Below are positions 1-10,131 of a stretch of 64,000 nt of DNA, in pieces. The notes under the pieces are model-generated. The model saw only the letters and a list, made by a program, of their open reading frames with translations, did no database searches and was not told the origin of the DNA. The position numbers were made by a program, and so were the translations under genes. Source of the DNA: Mesorhizobium sp. Root157 (GTDB lineage: Bacteria; Pseudomonadota; Alphaproteobacteria; Rhizobiales; Rhizobiaceae); contig NZ_LMGJ01000012.1 in assembly GCF_001427385.1 (NCBI RefSeq), forward strand, positions 355,462-419,461, in the 5' to 3' direction. The stretch's first letter is position 1, and every line of letters starts with the position of its first letter.

Positions 1-216
1 ACCGGTCGCGGGCCGCGCCGGGCGCTGATGGCGCTTGGCTATTCGGGCTGGGGCGCCGGTCAGTTGGAGAGCGAAATTGCCCAGAACGGCTGGCTGACCT
101 GCCCGGCGACGCCGGAACTGCTGTTCGATCCCGACATCGACAGCAAATACGATCGTATCCTGGCTGCCATCGGCATCGACATCGCGCATCTGAGCTCCGC
201 CGCCGGCCACGCCTGA
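1..216 (+). CDS. YqgE/AlgH family protein (UPF0301), C-terminal part
   Basis: This is the 3' end of a gene that begins before the window. It is open from base 1 in frame 1 and stops with TGA at 214-216. The translated tail carries the family's C-terminal pattern: [13 protein letters not shown], then a segment ending in NGWL, and the closing D...[12 protein letters not shown] helix. UPF0301 proteins are small (about 190-200 residues) and of unsettled function; AlgH was linked to alginate regulation in Pseudomonas. An internal ATG at 28 is inside the conserved domain and is not a credible start. Only the last 71 codons are present, so nothing can be said about its promoter. Confidence 0.85.
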   Translation, partial: TGRGPRRALMALGYSGWGAGQLESEIAQNGWLTCPATPELLFDPDIDSKYDRILAAIGIDIAHLSSAAGHA

Positions 217-256
217 ACGGCACTCCTGCGACGCGTGCGGCAGTAGAACGTTCCCG

Positions 257-3145
257 TTACGCCTGAGCGAGCGGATACTGCTCTTTCAGCATCTTCAGCA
301 CCTGGTCGCCGGCCACCGGCGCCCCGAACATGAAGCTCTGAACGTATTCGCAGCCGATCTGGCGCAATTCCAGTGCATCGCTTTGATCGGAAACGCCTTC
401 CGCCACGACCGACAAGCCAAGTTCGTGCGCCATGTTGACCATCGACTTGATGAGCATGGCGCGCTTTGGCGTGGTGTCGTCGACGAAGCTCTTGTCGATC
501 TTGATGGTGTCGAAGGGAAAGCGCGTCAGGTAGGACAAAGATGAATAGCCGGTGCCGAAATCGTCCAGCGACAGGCCGATGCCGAGGCGTTTCAGCTTGT
601 TCAGCACATGCACCGCCTGTTCGGGATTGTCCATCACCAGGGATTCGGTGAGTTCCAGCCTGAAGCAGCGCGCCTTGAGGTTGGCCCGGGCGATGACCGA
701 GCGCACGTCGCTGACCAGATCGCGGCGGATGAGTTGCCGGCTGGACAGGTTGACGGAGACCGAGAGCGGCGCGTCGCTGATCTGTTTTTGCCACGAGGCC
801 AGGTCCTCGGCGGCGCGCTGCATCGCGAACAGGCCAAGCTGGACGATGAGGCCGCAATTTTCAGCGACGGGGATGAAGTCGGCCGGCGGGATCATGCCAC
901 GACGCGGATGGTCCCAGCGCAGCAATGCCTCGAAGCCGGCTATGCTGTTGTCTTCCAGCCGCACGATCGGCTGATAGGCGAGCGTGAATTCGCGCCGCTC
1001 GATCGCGCGCCTGAGATCGGACTCGAACTGCAGCTTGTCGGTACCGACGGTACGGAAGGCGGGGCGGAAGGGTTCGATCCTGTCGCCGCCGAAGCGCTTG
1101 GCCTGGTGAAGGGCGAGCTCGGCGTCCTTGACCATGTCTTCTGCCGAAGTCTGGTCCGAGGTCCAGGTGATGAGGCCCATCGAGGCGGTCAGCACGATCT
1201 CGCGCTTGGCGAAGGTGATCGGTGCGCTGATGGCGTGCTTGATGGCTTCGGCCACCGCTGCGATGCGGGCCGGGTCTTGCTCGGACAACAGCATCAGCGC
1301 AAACTGGTCGCCAGCGAAGCGGGAAAGCGAATCCTTCGGCTTGAGCAAGCGGTGCAGGCGTCGTGCGATGGTGAGCAGGATGGTGTCGCCGGCCGAGATG
1401 CCGAGCCCGTCATTGACCTGCTTGAAACGGTCGATGTCGATGACGAATACTGTCGGGCGAACCTTTTCCTCGGTTCGCGCGATCGAGATCACCGCGTCGA
1501 GCCGGTTCATGAACAATTCGCGGTTGGGCAGGCCGGTCAGATTGTCATGCACCGCATCGTGCAGGAGCCGCTCCTCGGCCTTCTTCTGTTCGGTCACGTC
1601 GACCATCGTGCCGACGCAACGGATGACCTCGCCGTCCGAACCGATCACCGGGCGGGCGCGTAGCGCGAACCAGTGATAATGGCCGTCGGCGCCGCGCAGG
1701 CGGAAGTTCTGGGCGACACGGCCGCGCCGATGTTCAAGCACGATATCCAGCGTGGTGCGGAAGGTGTCGCGGTCGTCGGCATGCAGAACCGGCAGCCAGT
1801 TGCGGGCCGGGCCGCCGAGACTGTTGGGGGCGAGACCCAGTTGCAGGCTGACGTCGGGGCGTGTCACGACGCGGTCGCGCAGCACATCCCAGTCCCACAC
1901 GATATCGCCCGAGCCGATCACGGCCAGCGCCTGGCGTTCGATATCGGAGAAAAGCCCCTGATGCAGCGCGCCGCCGGAAAACGCATGCTGCATGACGGTG
2001 AAGCCGATAAGCAGGATGATGAGGATCAGGCCGCCGCCAAGCGCCGGCTGGACGATATCGTTGTCCAGCAAGCCGTTCACCGCCATCCACGATCCGGCAA
2101 GCCACAACAGGACCATGACCCAGCTTGGAACAAGCATGATCGCCCGGTCGTAGCCGCGAATGCCGAGCATGATGATGAGGCCGACGCCGATCACCGCCGT
2201 TGCCGCGAACGACAGGCGCGCGATGCCGGCGGCCACAGCCGGATCGATGATGGCGATGCCGGCGATCAGCCCCAGGCCAAGCACCCACACCAATGCGCCA
2301 TAACTGAAATGGCCGTGCCATCGGTTGAGGTTGAGATAGGCGAACAGGAACACCACGAAGGTTGCGGCAAGCCCGACCTCGGTGCCCGCTCGCCACAATT
2401 GCTCGTTGCCGGGCGACATCTCGATGATCTTGCTGAGGAAGCCGAAATCGACGCAAATATAGGCGAGGACCGCCCATGACAGGGCTGCCGTCGCTGGGAA
2501 CATCGAGGTGCCCTTGACTACGAACAAGATGGTCAAGAACAGCGCCAGCAGGCCGGCGATGCCGATGACGATGCCGCGATAGAGCGTGTAGGAGTTGACG
2601 GAATCCTTGTAGGCTTCCGGCTCCCAAAGATAGACCTGCGGCAGCTTCGGCGACGCGAGATCGGCCACAAAGGTGACGACTGCGCCGGGGTTCAACGTGA
2701 TTCTGAACACGTCGGCGTCCGGGCTTGCCTGGCGGTCGAGCGCGAAGCCTTCGCTGGGCGTGATGGCGGCGATGCGCGTCGAGCCGAGGTCGGGCCAGAA
2801 CAGCCCGGAATTGACCAGGCGGAAATGCGGCGCAACGATCAGCCTGTCGATCTGCTGGTCGGTCGTGTTGGCCAGCGCAAACACCGCCCAGTCGCCGGTG
2901 GAGCGATTGTCGTTGGCTTCCACCTCGATGCGCCGCACGATGCCGTCAGGGCCGGGAGCCGTCGAAACCTGGAAGTTCTCGCCCTGATTGCGATAGATTT
3001 CGACCGCTCCGGAAAGATCCAGCGCCACGTCGTCGCGAGCGATCTTGATCGGCTCGATCGCATAGGTGGAACTTACCGAGCAAACGGTGACCAGAGCCGC
3101 GAGAAAGAATGCGAGCAGCGACCTGATTCGCGGAAATATCGTCAA
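257..3145 (-). CDS. Membrane-bound PAS-GGDEF-EAL protein with degenerate GGDEF motif
   Basis: A 962-residue cyclic-di-GMP signalling protein. Residues 1-29 look like a signal peptide, 30-180 are a periplasmic 7TMR-DISM-like sensor domain, 190-390 hold about seven hydrophobic segments, 405-520 are a PAS/PAC sensor, 525-690 a GGDEF domain and 705-955 an EAL domain. The GGDEF loop reads AGDQF (611-615), so diguanylate cyclase activity is doubtful. The EAL domain keeps EALLRW (739-744), ELTES (831-835) and DDFGTGYSSL (861-870), as expected of an active phosphodiesterase. By inference it degrades c-di-GMP in response to a periplasmic or membrane signal, with the GGDEF part possibly a GTP-sensing regulatory domain. 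It ends close to the GNAT gene upstream of it (3 bp gap), so the two are probably co-transcribed. Confidence 0.93.
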   Translation of the reverse strand: MTIFPRIRSLLAFFLAALVTVCSVSSTYAIEPIKIARDDVALDLSGAVEIYRNQGENFQVSTAPGPDGIVRRIEVEANDNRSTGDWAVFALANTTDQQIDRLIVAPHFRLVNSGLFWPDLGSTRIAAITPSEGFALDRQASPDADVFRITLNPGAVVTFVADLASPKLPQVYLWEPEAYKDSVNSYTLYRGIVIGIAGLLALFLTILFVVKGTSMFPATAALSWAVLAYICVDFGFLSKIIEMSPGNEQLWRAGTEVGLAATFVVFLFAYLNLNRWHGHFSYGALVWVLGLGLIAGIAIIDPAVAAGIARLSFAATAVIGVGLIIMLGIRGYDRAIMLVPSWVMVLLWLAGSWMAVNGLLDNDIVQPALGGGLILIILLIGFTVMQHAFSGGALHQGLFSDIERQALAVIGSGDIVWDWDVLRDRVVTRPDVSLQLGLAPNSLGGPARNWLPVLHADDRDTFRTTLDIVLEHRRGRVAQNFRLRGADGHYHWFALRARPVIGSDGEVIRCVGTMVDVTEQKKAEERLLHDAVHDNLTGLPNRELFMNRLDAVISIARTEEKVRPTVFVIDIDRFKQVNDGLGISAGDTILLTIARRLHRLLKPKDSLSRFAGDQFALMLLSEQDPARIAAVAEAIKHAISAPITFAKREIVLTASMGLITWTSDQTSAEDMVKDAELALHQAKRFGGDRIEPFRPAFRTVGTDKLQFESDLRRAIERREFTLAYQPIVRLEDNSIAGFEALLRWDHPRRGMIPPADFIPVAENCGLIVQLGLFAMQRAAEDLASWQKQISDAPLSVSVNLSSRQLIRRDLVSDVRSVIARANLKARCFRLELTESLVMDNPEQAVHVLNKLKRLGIGLSLDDFGTGYSSLSYLTRFPFDTIKIDKSFVDDTTPKRAMLIKSMVNMAHELGLSVVAEGVSDQSDALELRQIGCEYVQSFMFGAPVAGDQVLKMLKEQYPLAQA

Positions 3146-3148
3146 AAA

Positions 3149-3745
3149 TCAGCCCTTTGTTCGCGTGCCCGGCAGATCGTCCACGATCCGGGCGTAAAGA
3201 TAGTGGTCTTGCCAGGAGCCATTGATCCTGAGGTAGGATCGTAACAGTCCTTCGCGCTGGAATCCGGCTTTTTCAAGCACGCGGATCGAGCGGGCGTTGT
3301 CGGGGATACAGGCAGCTTCGATCCGGTGCAACTTTAGCGTATCGAAAGCGAAACGCACCAGTACATTCAGCGCATCCGTCATCAGGCCGCGCCCGGCGTA
3401 ACGCTCGCCCATCCAGTAGCCGATATGGGCGCTTTGGCAAACACCGTGGCGAATGTTGCCCAGCGTTATGCCCCCAACCAGCTTGCCGCTGGCCTTTTCC
3501 ACAATGAAGAGCGCGATGGCGCTGCCTTGCGCGTAATCCTCGCGGTAGCGGCCGATCCTGTGACGCCACGCGGTGCGATCCAGTTCGTCCGGCATCCAGC
3601 GCGGTTCCCAGCGTTCGAGAAAGGCGCGGCTTGAGCCGCGCAAGGCGGCCCATTCCCGATAATCGTTGGCCAGCGGAAAACGCAGGGTTATTTTTTCGCC
3701 CTTCAGGGCCGGCAGGTCGCGGCGAAAGAAAGGAAGCGCGAACAC
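3149..3745 (-). CDS. GNAT N-acetyltransferase, RimJ/RimL type
   Basis: A 198-residue GNAT-fold acetyltransferase that would transfer acetyl from acetyl-CoA to an amino group. It shows the RimJ/RimL subclass features: an N-terminal LRFP strand, the central GYWMGERYAGRGLMTDAL region where the RGLMT stretch is the acetyl-CoA pyrophosphate-binding loop (R-G-x-[MG]-[TA]), and the C-terminal IPDNARSIRVLEKAGFQREG block typical of RimJ. The natural substrate (an N-terminal Ala of ribosomal protein S5 in E. coli RimJ) cannot be assigned from sequence alone. It lies just downstream of the M16 peptidase gene on the same strand, separated by 122 bp, and is followed after 3 bp by the GGDEF-EAL gene. Confidence 0.9.
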   Translation of the reverse strand: MFALPFFRRDLPALKGEKITLRFPLANDYREWAALRGSSRAFLERWEPRWMPDELDRTAWRHRIGRYREDYAQGSAIALFIVEKASGKLVGGITLGNIRHGVCQSAHIGYWMGERYAGRGLMTDALNVLVRFAFDTLKLHRIEAACIPDNARSIRVLEKAGFQREGLLRSYLRINGSWQDHYLYARIVDDLPGTRTKG

Positions 3746-3867
3746 AATGGTTTACACCAGCGGGGTTACACGAGGGGGCGCCCTTGCGGACGCTCAACTG
3801 GCGATTTGGCTTCGTGCTTCAGCATCGGAATATCCCAGAACCCGTTCTCGCGTCGCGGTCCGACGCT

Positions 3868-5157
3868 TCATACGGCGAAGCGGCGTGCCGCCATTGCGTT
3901 GGGCATGACGTCGAGTATGGATTCATAAGGCGCCAGCGTTCCCACCGGACCGACGGCGGTGAGCGTCGGCTTGGTGGTGAAGAGCCGTGCCGACAGATCG
4001 GTGAGCCTGCCGATGGTCAGAGCTGAAAGGCGCTCCATCAACTCTTCCTTGGGAATGGGTCGACCGAACAGAAGAAGCTGGCGCGCGATTTGCGAAGCGC
4101 GGCTGGCCGGGCTTTCCGCCGACATGATGAGGCCGGCCCTGTACTGCGCCCGCGCACGGTCCAGTTCTTCCTGAAAAATCGCCTCGCCGGCCTTCTGCAA
4201 TTCGTTAGCGATTACCGGCACCAGTTCGCCGATGTTGCTTTGGCCGGTCGCGGCGTGGACGCCGAAGATACCGGTGTCGGAAAAGCCCCAGTGGAAGGCA
4301 TAAACGGAATAGCAAAGGCCGCGTTTCTCGCGCACCTCCTGGAACAGGCGAGACGACATGCCGCCGCCGAGGATCATCGACAGCACCTGCGAGGCATAGA
4401 AATCGCGCACATGGTAGGCGCGCCCTTCGAAGCCCAGCACGATCTGCGCGTCCATGAGGTCGCGGTCTTCACGGAAGTCGCCGCCGACATATTGGGCATA
4501 CTGCGGTGTGACGCTTTCGGCGTGCGGGCGAAAGCCGCCGAGCTTGTCTTCCACCTGCCGCACGAAATCGTCGTGCTTGATGTCGCCGGCGGCGACCAGG
4601 ACCATGCGGTCGGCGCCGTACTGGCGCTCCATGAAGTCGTGCAATTGCTTCGAGGTAAAGGATTGCACCGTTTCCGGCGTGCCGAGGATGGAGCGGCCAA
4701 GGGTCTGGTGACGGTAGGCCGTTTCGGTGAAACGGTCGAAGACGATGTCGTCGGGCGTATCGTGTGCTGCGCCGATCTCTTGCAGGATGACGTGCTGTTC
4801 GCGCGCCAGTTCATTCGGATCGAAAGTCGAATCCTGCAGGATGTCGGCAAGTATGTCCACTGCCAGCGGCACATCGTCGGTGAGCACTCTGGCGTAGAAG
4901 GACGTGGTTTCCACGCTGGTCGCTGCATTGATCTCGCCGCCGACGTCCTCGATATCGGAAGCGATCTGGAAAGCGGTTCGCTTGCCGGTACCCTTGAACG
5001 CCATGTGCTCAAGCAGATGAGCCATTCCGTGCTCGTCGTCACGCTCGTTACGGGCTCCGGATTTGACCCAGGCTCCTAAAGCGACGGATTCGATGCTTGG
5101 AAGGGTTTCGGTGGCGACTGTCAGGCCGTTCGACAGACGGCTTACCTCAACACCCAT
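3868..5157 (-). CDS. M16 family zinc peptidase (mitochondrial-processing-peptidase-like)
   Basis: A 429-residue peptidase of the pitrilysin family. The inverted zinc motif HxxEH is present as HLLEH at residues 47-51 within GMAHLLEHMAFKGT, which is the MPP-beta/PqqL signature. The C-terminal half holds the second, inactive M16 domain. The reading frame is open much further upstream, across thrC, but the conserved N-terminus (VEVSRLSNGLTVATE) starts at the ATG at 5157, which is preceded by a GGGAG ribosome site 10-14 bases upstream. It follows thrC by 14 bp, an arrangement common in Rhizobiales, so it is expected to be in one operon with thrC. Substrate unknown; related alphaproteobacterial proteins are considered relatives of the mitochondrial processing protease. 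Confidence 0.93.
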   Translation of the reverse strand: MGVEVSRLSNGLTVATETLPSIESVALGAWVKSGARNERDDEHGMAHLLEHMAFKGTGKRTAFQIASDIEDVGGEINAATSVETTSFYARVLTDDVPLAVDILADILQDSTFDPNELAREQHVILQEIGAAHDTPDDIVFDRFTETAYRHQTLGRSILGTPETVQSFTSKQLHDFMERQYGADRMVLVAAGDIKHDDFVRQVEDKLGGFRPHAESVTPQYAQYVGGDFREDRDLMDAQIVLGFEGRAYHVRDFYASQVLSMILGGGMSSRLFQEVREKRGLCYSVYAFHWGFSDTGIFGVHAATGQSNIGELVPVIANELQKAGEAIFQEELDRARAQYRAGLIMSAESPASRASQIARQLLLFGRPIPKEELMERLSALTIGRLTDLSARLFTTKPTLTAVGPVGTLAPYESILDVMPNAMAARRFAV

Positions 5158-5171
5158 ATAACAAAAACTCC

Positions 5172-6569
5172 CTAGAGGGCCGCACGAGCGTGCTGGCCTA
5201 TGTAATCTTCCAACATTTTCTTGTCGGATGGAAGCACTGTGTATTTCTCTTCCAAGGCCGTCAATCCGGCAAGCCAGGACGGCAATTCCGGCGAGACGCC
5301 GCAGGCGGCTTCGACGGCGGCTGGAAATTTCGCCGGATGAGCCGTTCCGAGAACGATCCTCGGAGCGTTGCTGTCCTTGTTCTTTGCAGCGACATGCACA
5401 GCCGTCGCCGTATGCGGATCGAGGAGGTAGTTGCTTGCGCCAAGCGTCGAACGGATGGTTTCGGCTGCCTTTGCCATCGAGGCGCGCCCGGCGTCGAATT
5501 CGGCGCGAATGGCGGCCAGTTCTCCAGCCTCGATGGTGAACGCGCCGGACTGCTTGAGGCCCGCCATGTAGCGCCTCACCGTTCCGGCGTTGCGGCCGGA
5601 CGCCTCGAACAGGAGCCGTTCGAAATTGGACGACACCTGGATGTCCATTGATGGCGAGGTTGTCGCAACGACGCCTTGCATGCGGTATTCGCCGGTGGCC
5701 AGCGTGCGCGCCAGGATATCGTTGTCGTTGGTGGCGATTTCGAGCCGCTCGATCGGCAGGCCCATCTTCTTGGCGGCGTAGCCGGCGAAGATGTCGCCGA
5801 AATTGCCGGTGGGAACGGTGAACGAAACGGGCCGGTCCGGCGCGCCGAGCGACAGAGCCGAAGAGAAGTAATAGACGATCTGGGCCATGATCCGCGCCCA
5901 GTTGATCGAGTTGACGCCCGACAGGGAAACGCGGTCGCGAAAGCCGTGATCGTTGAACAGGTCTTTCAACAATCCCTGGCAATCGTCGAAATTGCCCTCG
6001 ATGGCGAGCGCATGGACGTTGCCGGCTGTCGAGGTCGTCATCTGCTTCTGTTGCACAGGGGAGACGCGGCCGTTGGGAAACAGGATGAAGATGTCGGTGC
6101 GGTCACGTCCGGCGAATGCGTCGATGGCCGCTCCTCCGGTATCGCCCGATGTGGCTCCCACTATGGTCGCGCGCTGGCCGCGCTCGGCAAGCACATGGTC
6201 CATGAGGCGCGCAAGCAGTTGCATCGCCACGTCCTTGAAGGCAAGCGTGGGACCGTGGAACAACTCCAGCACGAAGGTGTTGGGCGCGATCTGCACCAGC
6301 GGGCAGACGGCCTGATGCCGGAATGTGGCATAGGCCTCGCGCACCAGGCGTTCGAACACCGGTTGCGCGATCTCGCCGCCGAGGAAGGGCGTCAACACGC
6401 GGATTGCAAGGTCGGGATAGGCAAGGCCGCGCATGGCCCGGATCTCGGCGGCTGAAAACTGCGGCCAGACGGCTGGAACGTAGAGCCCGCCGTCGCGGGC
6501 CAGACCGGCCAGGATCGTATCGGAGAAGCCGAGTTGAGGTGCCTCGCCACGAGTGCTCACATACTGCAT
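5172..6569 (-). CDS. thrC: Threonine synthase
   Basis: A 465-residue PLP enzyme converting O-phosphohomoserine to threonine, the last step of threonine biosynthesis. The N-terminal MQYVSTRGEAPQLGF is the standard start of the long (yeast/E. coli-type) threonine synthases. The PLP lysine is K112 in LAFKDVAMQ. The glycine-rich phosphate loop GATSGDTGGAA and the VPTGNFGD segment, both cofactor contacts, are intact. Length is normal. It is divergent from a lipoprotein gene with a 110 bp shared promoter region, and the M16 peptidase gene follows after 14 bp. No leader-peptide attenuator or riboswitch was seen upstream. Confidence 0.97.
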   Translation of the reverse strand: MQYVSTRGEAPQLGFSDTILAGLARDGGLYVPAVWPQFSAAEIRAMRGLAYPDLAIRVLTPFLGGEIAQPVFERLVREAYATFRHQAVCPLVQIAPNTFVLELFHGPTLAFKDVAMQLLARLMDHVLAERGQRATIVGATSGDTGGAAIDAFAGRDRTDIFILFPNGRVSPVQQKQMTTSTAGNVHALAIEGNFDDCQGLLKDLFNDHGFRDRVSLSGVNSINWARIMAQIVYYFSSALSLGAPDRPVSFTVPTGNFGDIFAGYAAKKMGLPIERLEIATNDNDILARTLATGEYRMQGVVATTSPSMDIQVSSNFERLLFEASGRNAGTVRRYMAGLKQSGAFTIEAGELAAIRAEFDAGRASMAKAAETIRSTLGASNYLLDPHTATAVHVAAKNKDSNAPRIVLGTAHPAKFPAAVEAACGVSPELPSWLAGLTALEEKYTVLPSDKKMLEDYIGQHARAAL

Positions 6570-6679
6570 TTGATCGGTCTTCCGTTGTTTGCGGAGTGTG
6601 GATTTGTTGCTTTCGTCAGTCGCATTTTCGCCGCCGGGTTGCTATAGGACACCAGCGTTGCGAGAGGGAAGTGCAGTTC

Positions 6680-7372
6680 ATGGCAGTTCGTACATCGGGT
6701 CGTCGCTTTTTTACCGGATTGGCGTCGTTTGGCTTTATGTTTGTCGTCGCAGGCTGCCAGTCGGGCGGCAACGGACTGCTTGGCGTGGGCGACAAGCAGG
6801 CTCCCACGCAGGCTGACGCCCAGGCGCAGGGCAAGGTGCTGGCCAGCGAATTGAGGGCCTATTGCCCGAACGTGACACTGCGCGAAGGCACTGCCTACTT
6901 CAACACCTATGCCAGCGGCGGCCAGGACGATCAGTCCAAGCTGATCTATCAGGCCGCGATCGCCAACGTGACCCGCGACTGCAGCTACGGTACCGGCACG
7001 CTGACCCTGAATGTCGCCGTTGCCGGCAAGGTCGTGCCCGGTCCGCTCGCGTCGGCCGGCGCCATCACCATGCCTATCCGCATCGCGGTTACCCTGGGCG
7101 ACCAGGTGCTTTACTCGCAACTCCACCAATACAAGGTGCAGATCGCCGATACTTCGACGGCCACCCAGTTCGTCTTCAATGATCCCAACGTCACCGTTCC
7201 TGCGCCGTCAGCGCGGAACTATCAGGTGTTCGTCGGCTATGACGAAGGCCCGCCGAAGGCCGCCCCGAAGCCGGCCAGGGTCGCGAAGAAGGTGGTGAAA
7301 AAGAAACCGGTTGCGGCTGTGGCCCCGGCGGCACCACCTGCTCAGTCCTCCATCTCGGACATTCCGCGCTAG
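6680..7372 (+). CDS. Putative lipoprotein of unknown function
   Basis: A 230-residue protein with a positively charged N-terminus (MAVRTSGRRFF), a hydrophobic segment and a lipobox-like VVAGC at about residues 22-26, so it is likely exported and lipid-anchored. The middle (residues 50-180) is a compact domain with two more cysteines (in AYCPN and RDCSY) that could pair. The last 45 residues are a low-complexity Ala/Pro/Lys tail (PPKAAPKPARVAKK and following), which might contact peptidoglycan or nucleic acid. I do not recognise a characterised family. ATG 6680 is preferred, with AGAGGG 12-17 bases upstream; an in-frame GTG at 6671 is the alternative. It is divergent from thrC. Confidence 0.75.
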   Translation: MAVRTSGRRFFTGLASFGFMFVVAGCQSGGNGLLGVGDKQAPTQADAQAQGKVLASELRAYCPNVTLREGTAYFNTYASGGQDDQSKLIYQAAIANVTRDCSYGTGTLTLNVAVAGKVVPGPLASAGAITMPIRIAVTLGDQVLYSQLHQYKVQIADTSTATQFVFNDPNVTVPAPSARNYQVFVGYDEGPPKAAPKPARVAKKVVKKKPVAAVAPAAPPAQSSISDIPR

Positions 7373-7392
7373 CTGAACACCTGGACCATATC

Positions 7393-7433
7393 GCGGTCAG
7401 GGCGTCGTCGTTTACGCGCCGCAGCCTGACCGC
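7393..7433. terminator. Stem-loop between convergent genes
   Basis: A perfect 9-bp inverted repeat (GCGGTCAGG at 7393-7401, CCTGACCGC at 7425-7433), with a possible inner GGCG/CGCC pairing, sits between the ends of the lipoprotein gene and the HAD gene. There is no clear T-run, so it is a candidate bidirectional terminator only. Confidence 0.45.
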
Positions 7434-7452
7434 TGTGTTGAAACGGCAAATG

Positions 7453-8142
7453 CTACGCGTTTTCGGACCACTCGGAGAGGGCGGCAAGCACGCTTTTCAG
7501 TTCGGCCCAGCGTCGGATGACTGTTTCCGCCCCGGCCTCGGTCAAGGCGTCGGCATGGCCCGGATAGCTGTGCGAGGCGCCGGTGAAGCCGATGACGCGC
7601 ATGCCGGCGGCGGTGGCGCCGTTGATGCCGTGTACCGAATCTTCGATGACGAACGTGCGCGCGGGGTCGGCGCCGAGCGTTTTGGCAGCATGGAGAAATA
7701 CGTCCGGAGCAGGTTTGGTCTTGCCGCTCGGCGTATCGAGCGCTGAAAAGATCCTACCGGCAAAGAGCGGCAAAAGCCGCGTCTTTTCCAGCATGAATTC
7801 AATGCGGTCGGCGCGCGAGTTGGAACAGATGCAACGTGGCGTGGCCACTTGCGCCACCGCTTCGTGAACGCCGTCGATGGCACGCACGTCCTGTTTCAGC
7901 CGCCGGTCGATCAATTCCTCGGCCTTGTCGATCAGCGAGGCTTGCAGCGGAATGCCCGCCCTTTGCTCGACGCTGAGAAGAATGTCCTTGAAGGTCAGAC
8001 CGGCATAGGTTTCCGCCAGTTCTTCGGCCGATATCTCGAACCCCGCCTCTGTCAGCAACTGGGCCTCGACCCGCGCGGCAAGGATTTCGGAATCGACGAG
8101 CACGCCGTCACAATCAAAAATAACGAGGTCGAGCTTGTTCAT
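7453..8142 (-). CDS. HAD-superfamily hydrolase (beta-phosphoglucomutase/GPH type)
   Basis: A 229-residue HAD subfamily IA hydrolase. Motif I is FDCDGVLVDSE (residues 9-19) with the nucleophile and acid/base aspartates both present. Motif II is the CSNSRADR segment, motif III the lysine in KTKPAPD, and motif IV FVIEDSVHGINGA. The DxDGVLVDSE pattern with an alpha-helical cap groups it with phosphoglycolate phosphatase and beta-phosphoglucomutase-like enzymes; the real substrate is probably a small phosphorylated metabolite. ATG 8142 is chosen because the conserved motif I begins a few residues later; the 22 codons upstream do not resemble the family. It is divergent from ccrM. Confidence 0.9.
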   Translation of the reverse strand: MNKLDLVIFDCDGVLVDSEILAARVEAQLLTEAGFEISAEELAETYAGLTFKDILLSVEQRAGIPLQASLIDKAEELIDRRLKQDVRAIDGVHEAVAQVATPRCICSNSRADRIEFMLEKTRLLPLFAGRIFSALDTPSGKTKPAPDVFLHAAKTLGADPARTFVIEDSVHGINGATAAGMRVIGFTGASHSYPGHADALTEAGAETVIRRWAELKSVLAALSEWSENA

Positions 8143-8263
8143 GTCGGTCCGGCGAAACTCGGGGAAGGGGAAACCCGGTATTGCCCAGGCGGGGCGGGGA
8201 TACACCAAAGAACCGCCCTTCGCAAATCAGCCCGTCCGCTTCACTGAATATTTACGCTGATCG

Positions 8264-8271
8264 GTAACCAT
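8264..8271 (+). promoter_or_regulatory. Possible CtrA-like site upstream of ccrM
   Basis: GTAACCAT matches the alphaproteobacterial CtrA half-site TTAACCAT at seven of eight positions, 38 bp before the ccrM ATG. CtrA is known to control ccrM in Caulobacter and Brucella. A single half-site with one mismatch is weak evidence. Confidence 0.25.
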
Positions 8272-8290
8272 AACAGCGGGTAAACAGTAA

Positions 8291-9442
<1,152 letters not shown>

Positions 9443-9518
9443 AACCGCGCAGCGGTAGCCGATTCAGCGGGTGAAGTCGCTGAACCGGCGTTTCGGACGT
9501 CGCCGCGACCGGTTCAAT

Positions 9519-10127
9519 TCAAAGTGCAATTTCCATCCGACCGAGATCGGCTTCGAGAGCCGCCGCATCGGTGAACAGCACCGCCTGCCAGCCGGCGGCT
9601 TTGGCCCCATCGACGTTCTTCTGGCTGTCGTCGATGAACAGCGCATGGGCCGGCTCGATACCGAAGCTCGCGGCATGGTGATCGTAGATGCCGCGTTCCG
9701 GCTTGATCATGCCGATTTCGCCCGACACCGTGACGCCGCGTGGGCGCTCGAGGAACGGGAAACGTCCGCGCGCTTCGGCAAAAGTATCGGCGGCCCAATT
9801 GGTCAGCAGCGTCACGTCGTGCCCGGCATCGAGCAGGCGGCCGAGCAGCGCCACGCTGTCGTCATAGGCGTACGGAACCATCTCGTGCCAGTGGCGGCGG
9901 AAGTTGCGAATGTTTTCAGCATGGCCGGGGTGCTCGGCAATCAGCAGCGCCTCGGCGTCTTCCCATTTGCGGCCGCGGTCCTGTTCTATGTTCCAGGCGC
10001 TGGTGCAGATGTTGTCGAAGAACCATTTGCGTTCGGCAGGATCGGGAATGAGCCGGCTGAAGGGAAGGTCCGGATCGTAGTGGACGAGCACCTTGCCGAT
10101 GTCGAAGACGATGTGGCGGATTTCCAT
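9519..10127 (-). CDS. HAD-superfamily hydrolase, YihX-like
   Basis: A 202-residue HAD subfamily IA protein. Motif I is FDIGKVLVHYD, where the usual second Asp is Gly; this DxGxV form is normal for the YihX/epoxide-hydrolase-N-terminal variant-3 group. The other motifs are LLTNWAADTF (Thr), the lysine in GMIKPERGIYD, and FIDDSQKNVDGA. E. coli YihX dephosphorylates alpha-glucose-1-phosphate, but the substrate here is not determined. ATG 10127 lies 4 bp after the mutY stop codon, so translation is probably coupled to mutY; the longer in-frame start at 10157 would overlap mutY. Confidence 0.88.
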   Translation of the reverse strand: MEIRHIVFDIGKVLVHYDPDLPFSRLIPDPAERKWFFDNICTSAWNIEQDRGRKWEDAEALLIAEHPGHAENIRNFRRHWHEMVPYAYDDSVALLGRLLDAGHDVTLLTNWAADTFAEARGRFPFLERPRGVTVSGEIGMIKPERGIYDHHAASFGIEPAHALFIDDSQKNVDGAKAAGWQAVLFTDAAALEADLGRMEIAL

Positions 10128-10131
10128 TCTG

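Noticed and set aside
5158..5982. N-terminal extension of the M16 peptidase into thrC
   Set aside because: The extra 275 codons are antisense-frame-like, overlap thrC on the same strand, and lie before the conserved peptidase start with its own ribosome site at 5157.
6570..6679. Threonine leader peptide or riboswitch before thrC
   Set aside because: No run of Thr/Ile codons, no terminator/antiterminator pair and no known aptamer pattern was seen in the 110 bp gap.
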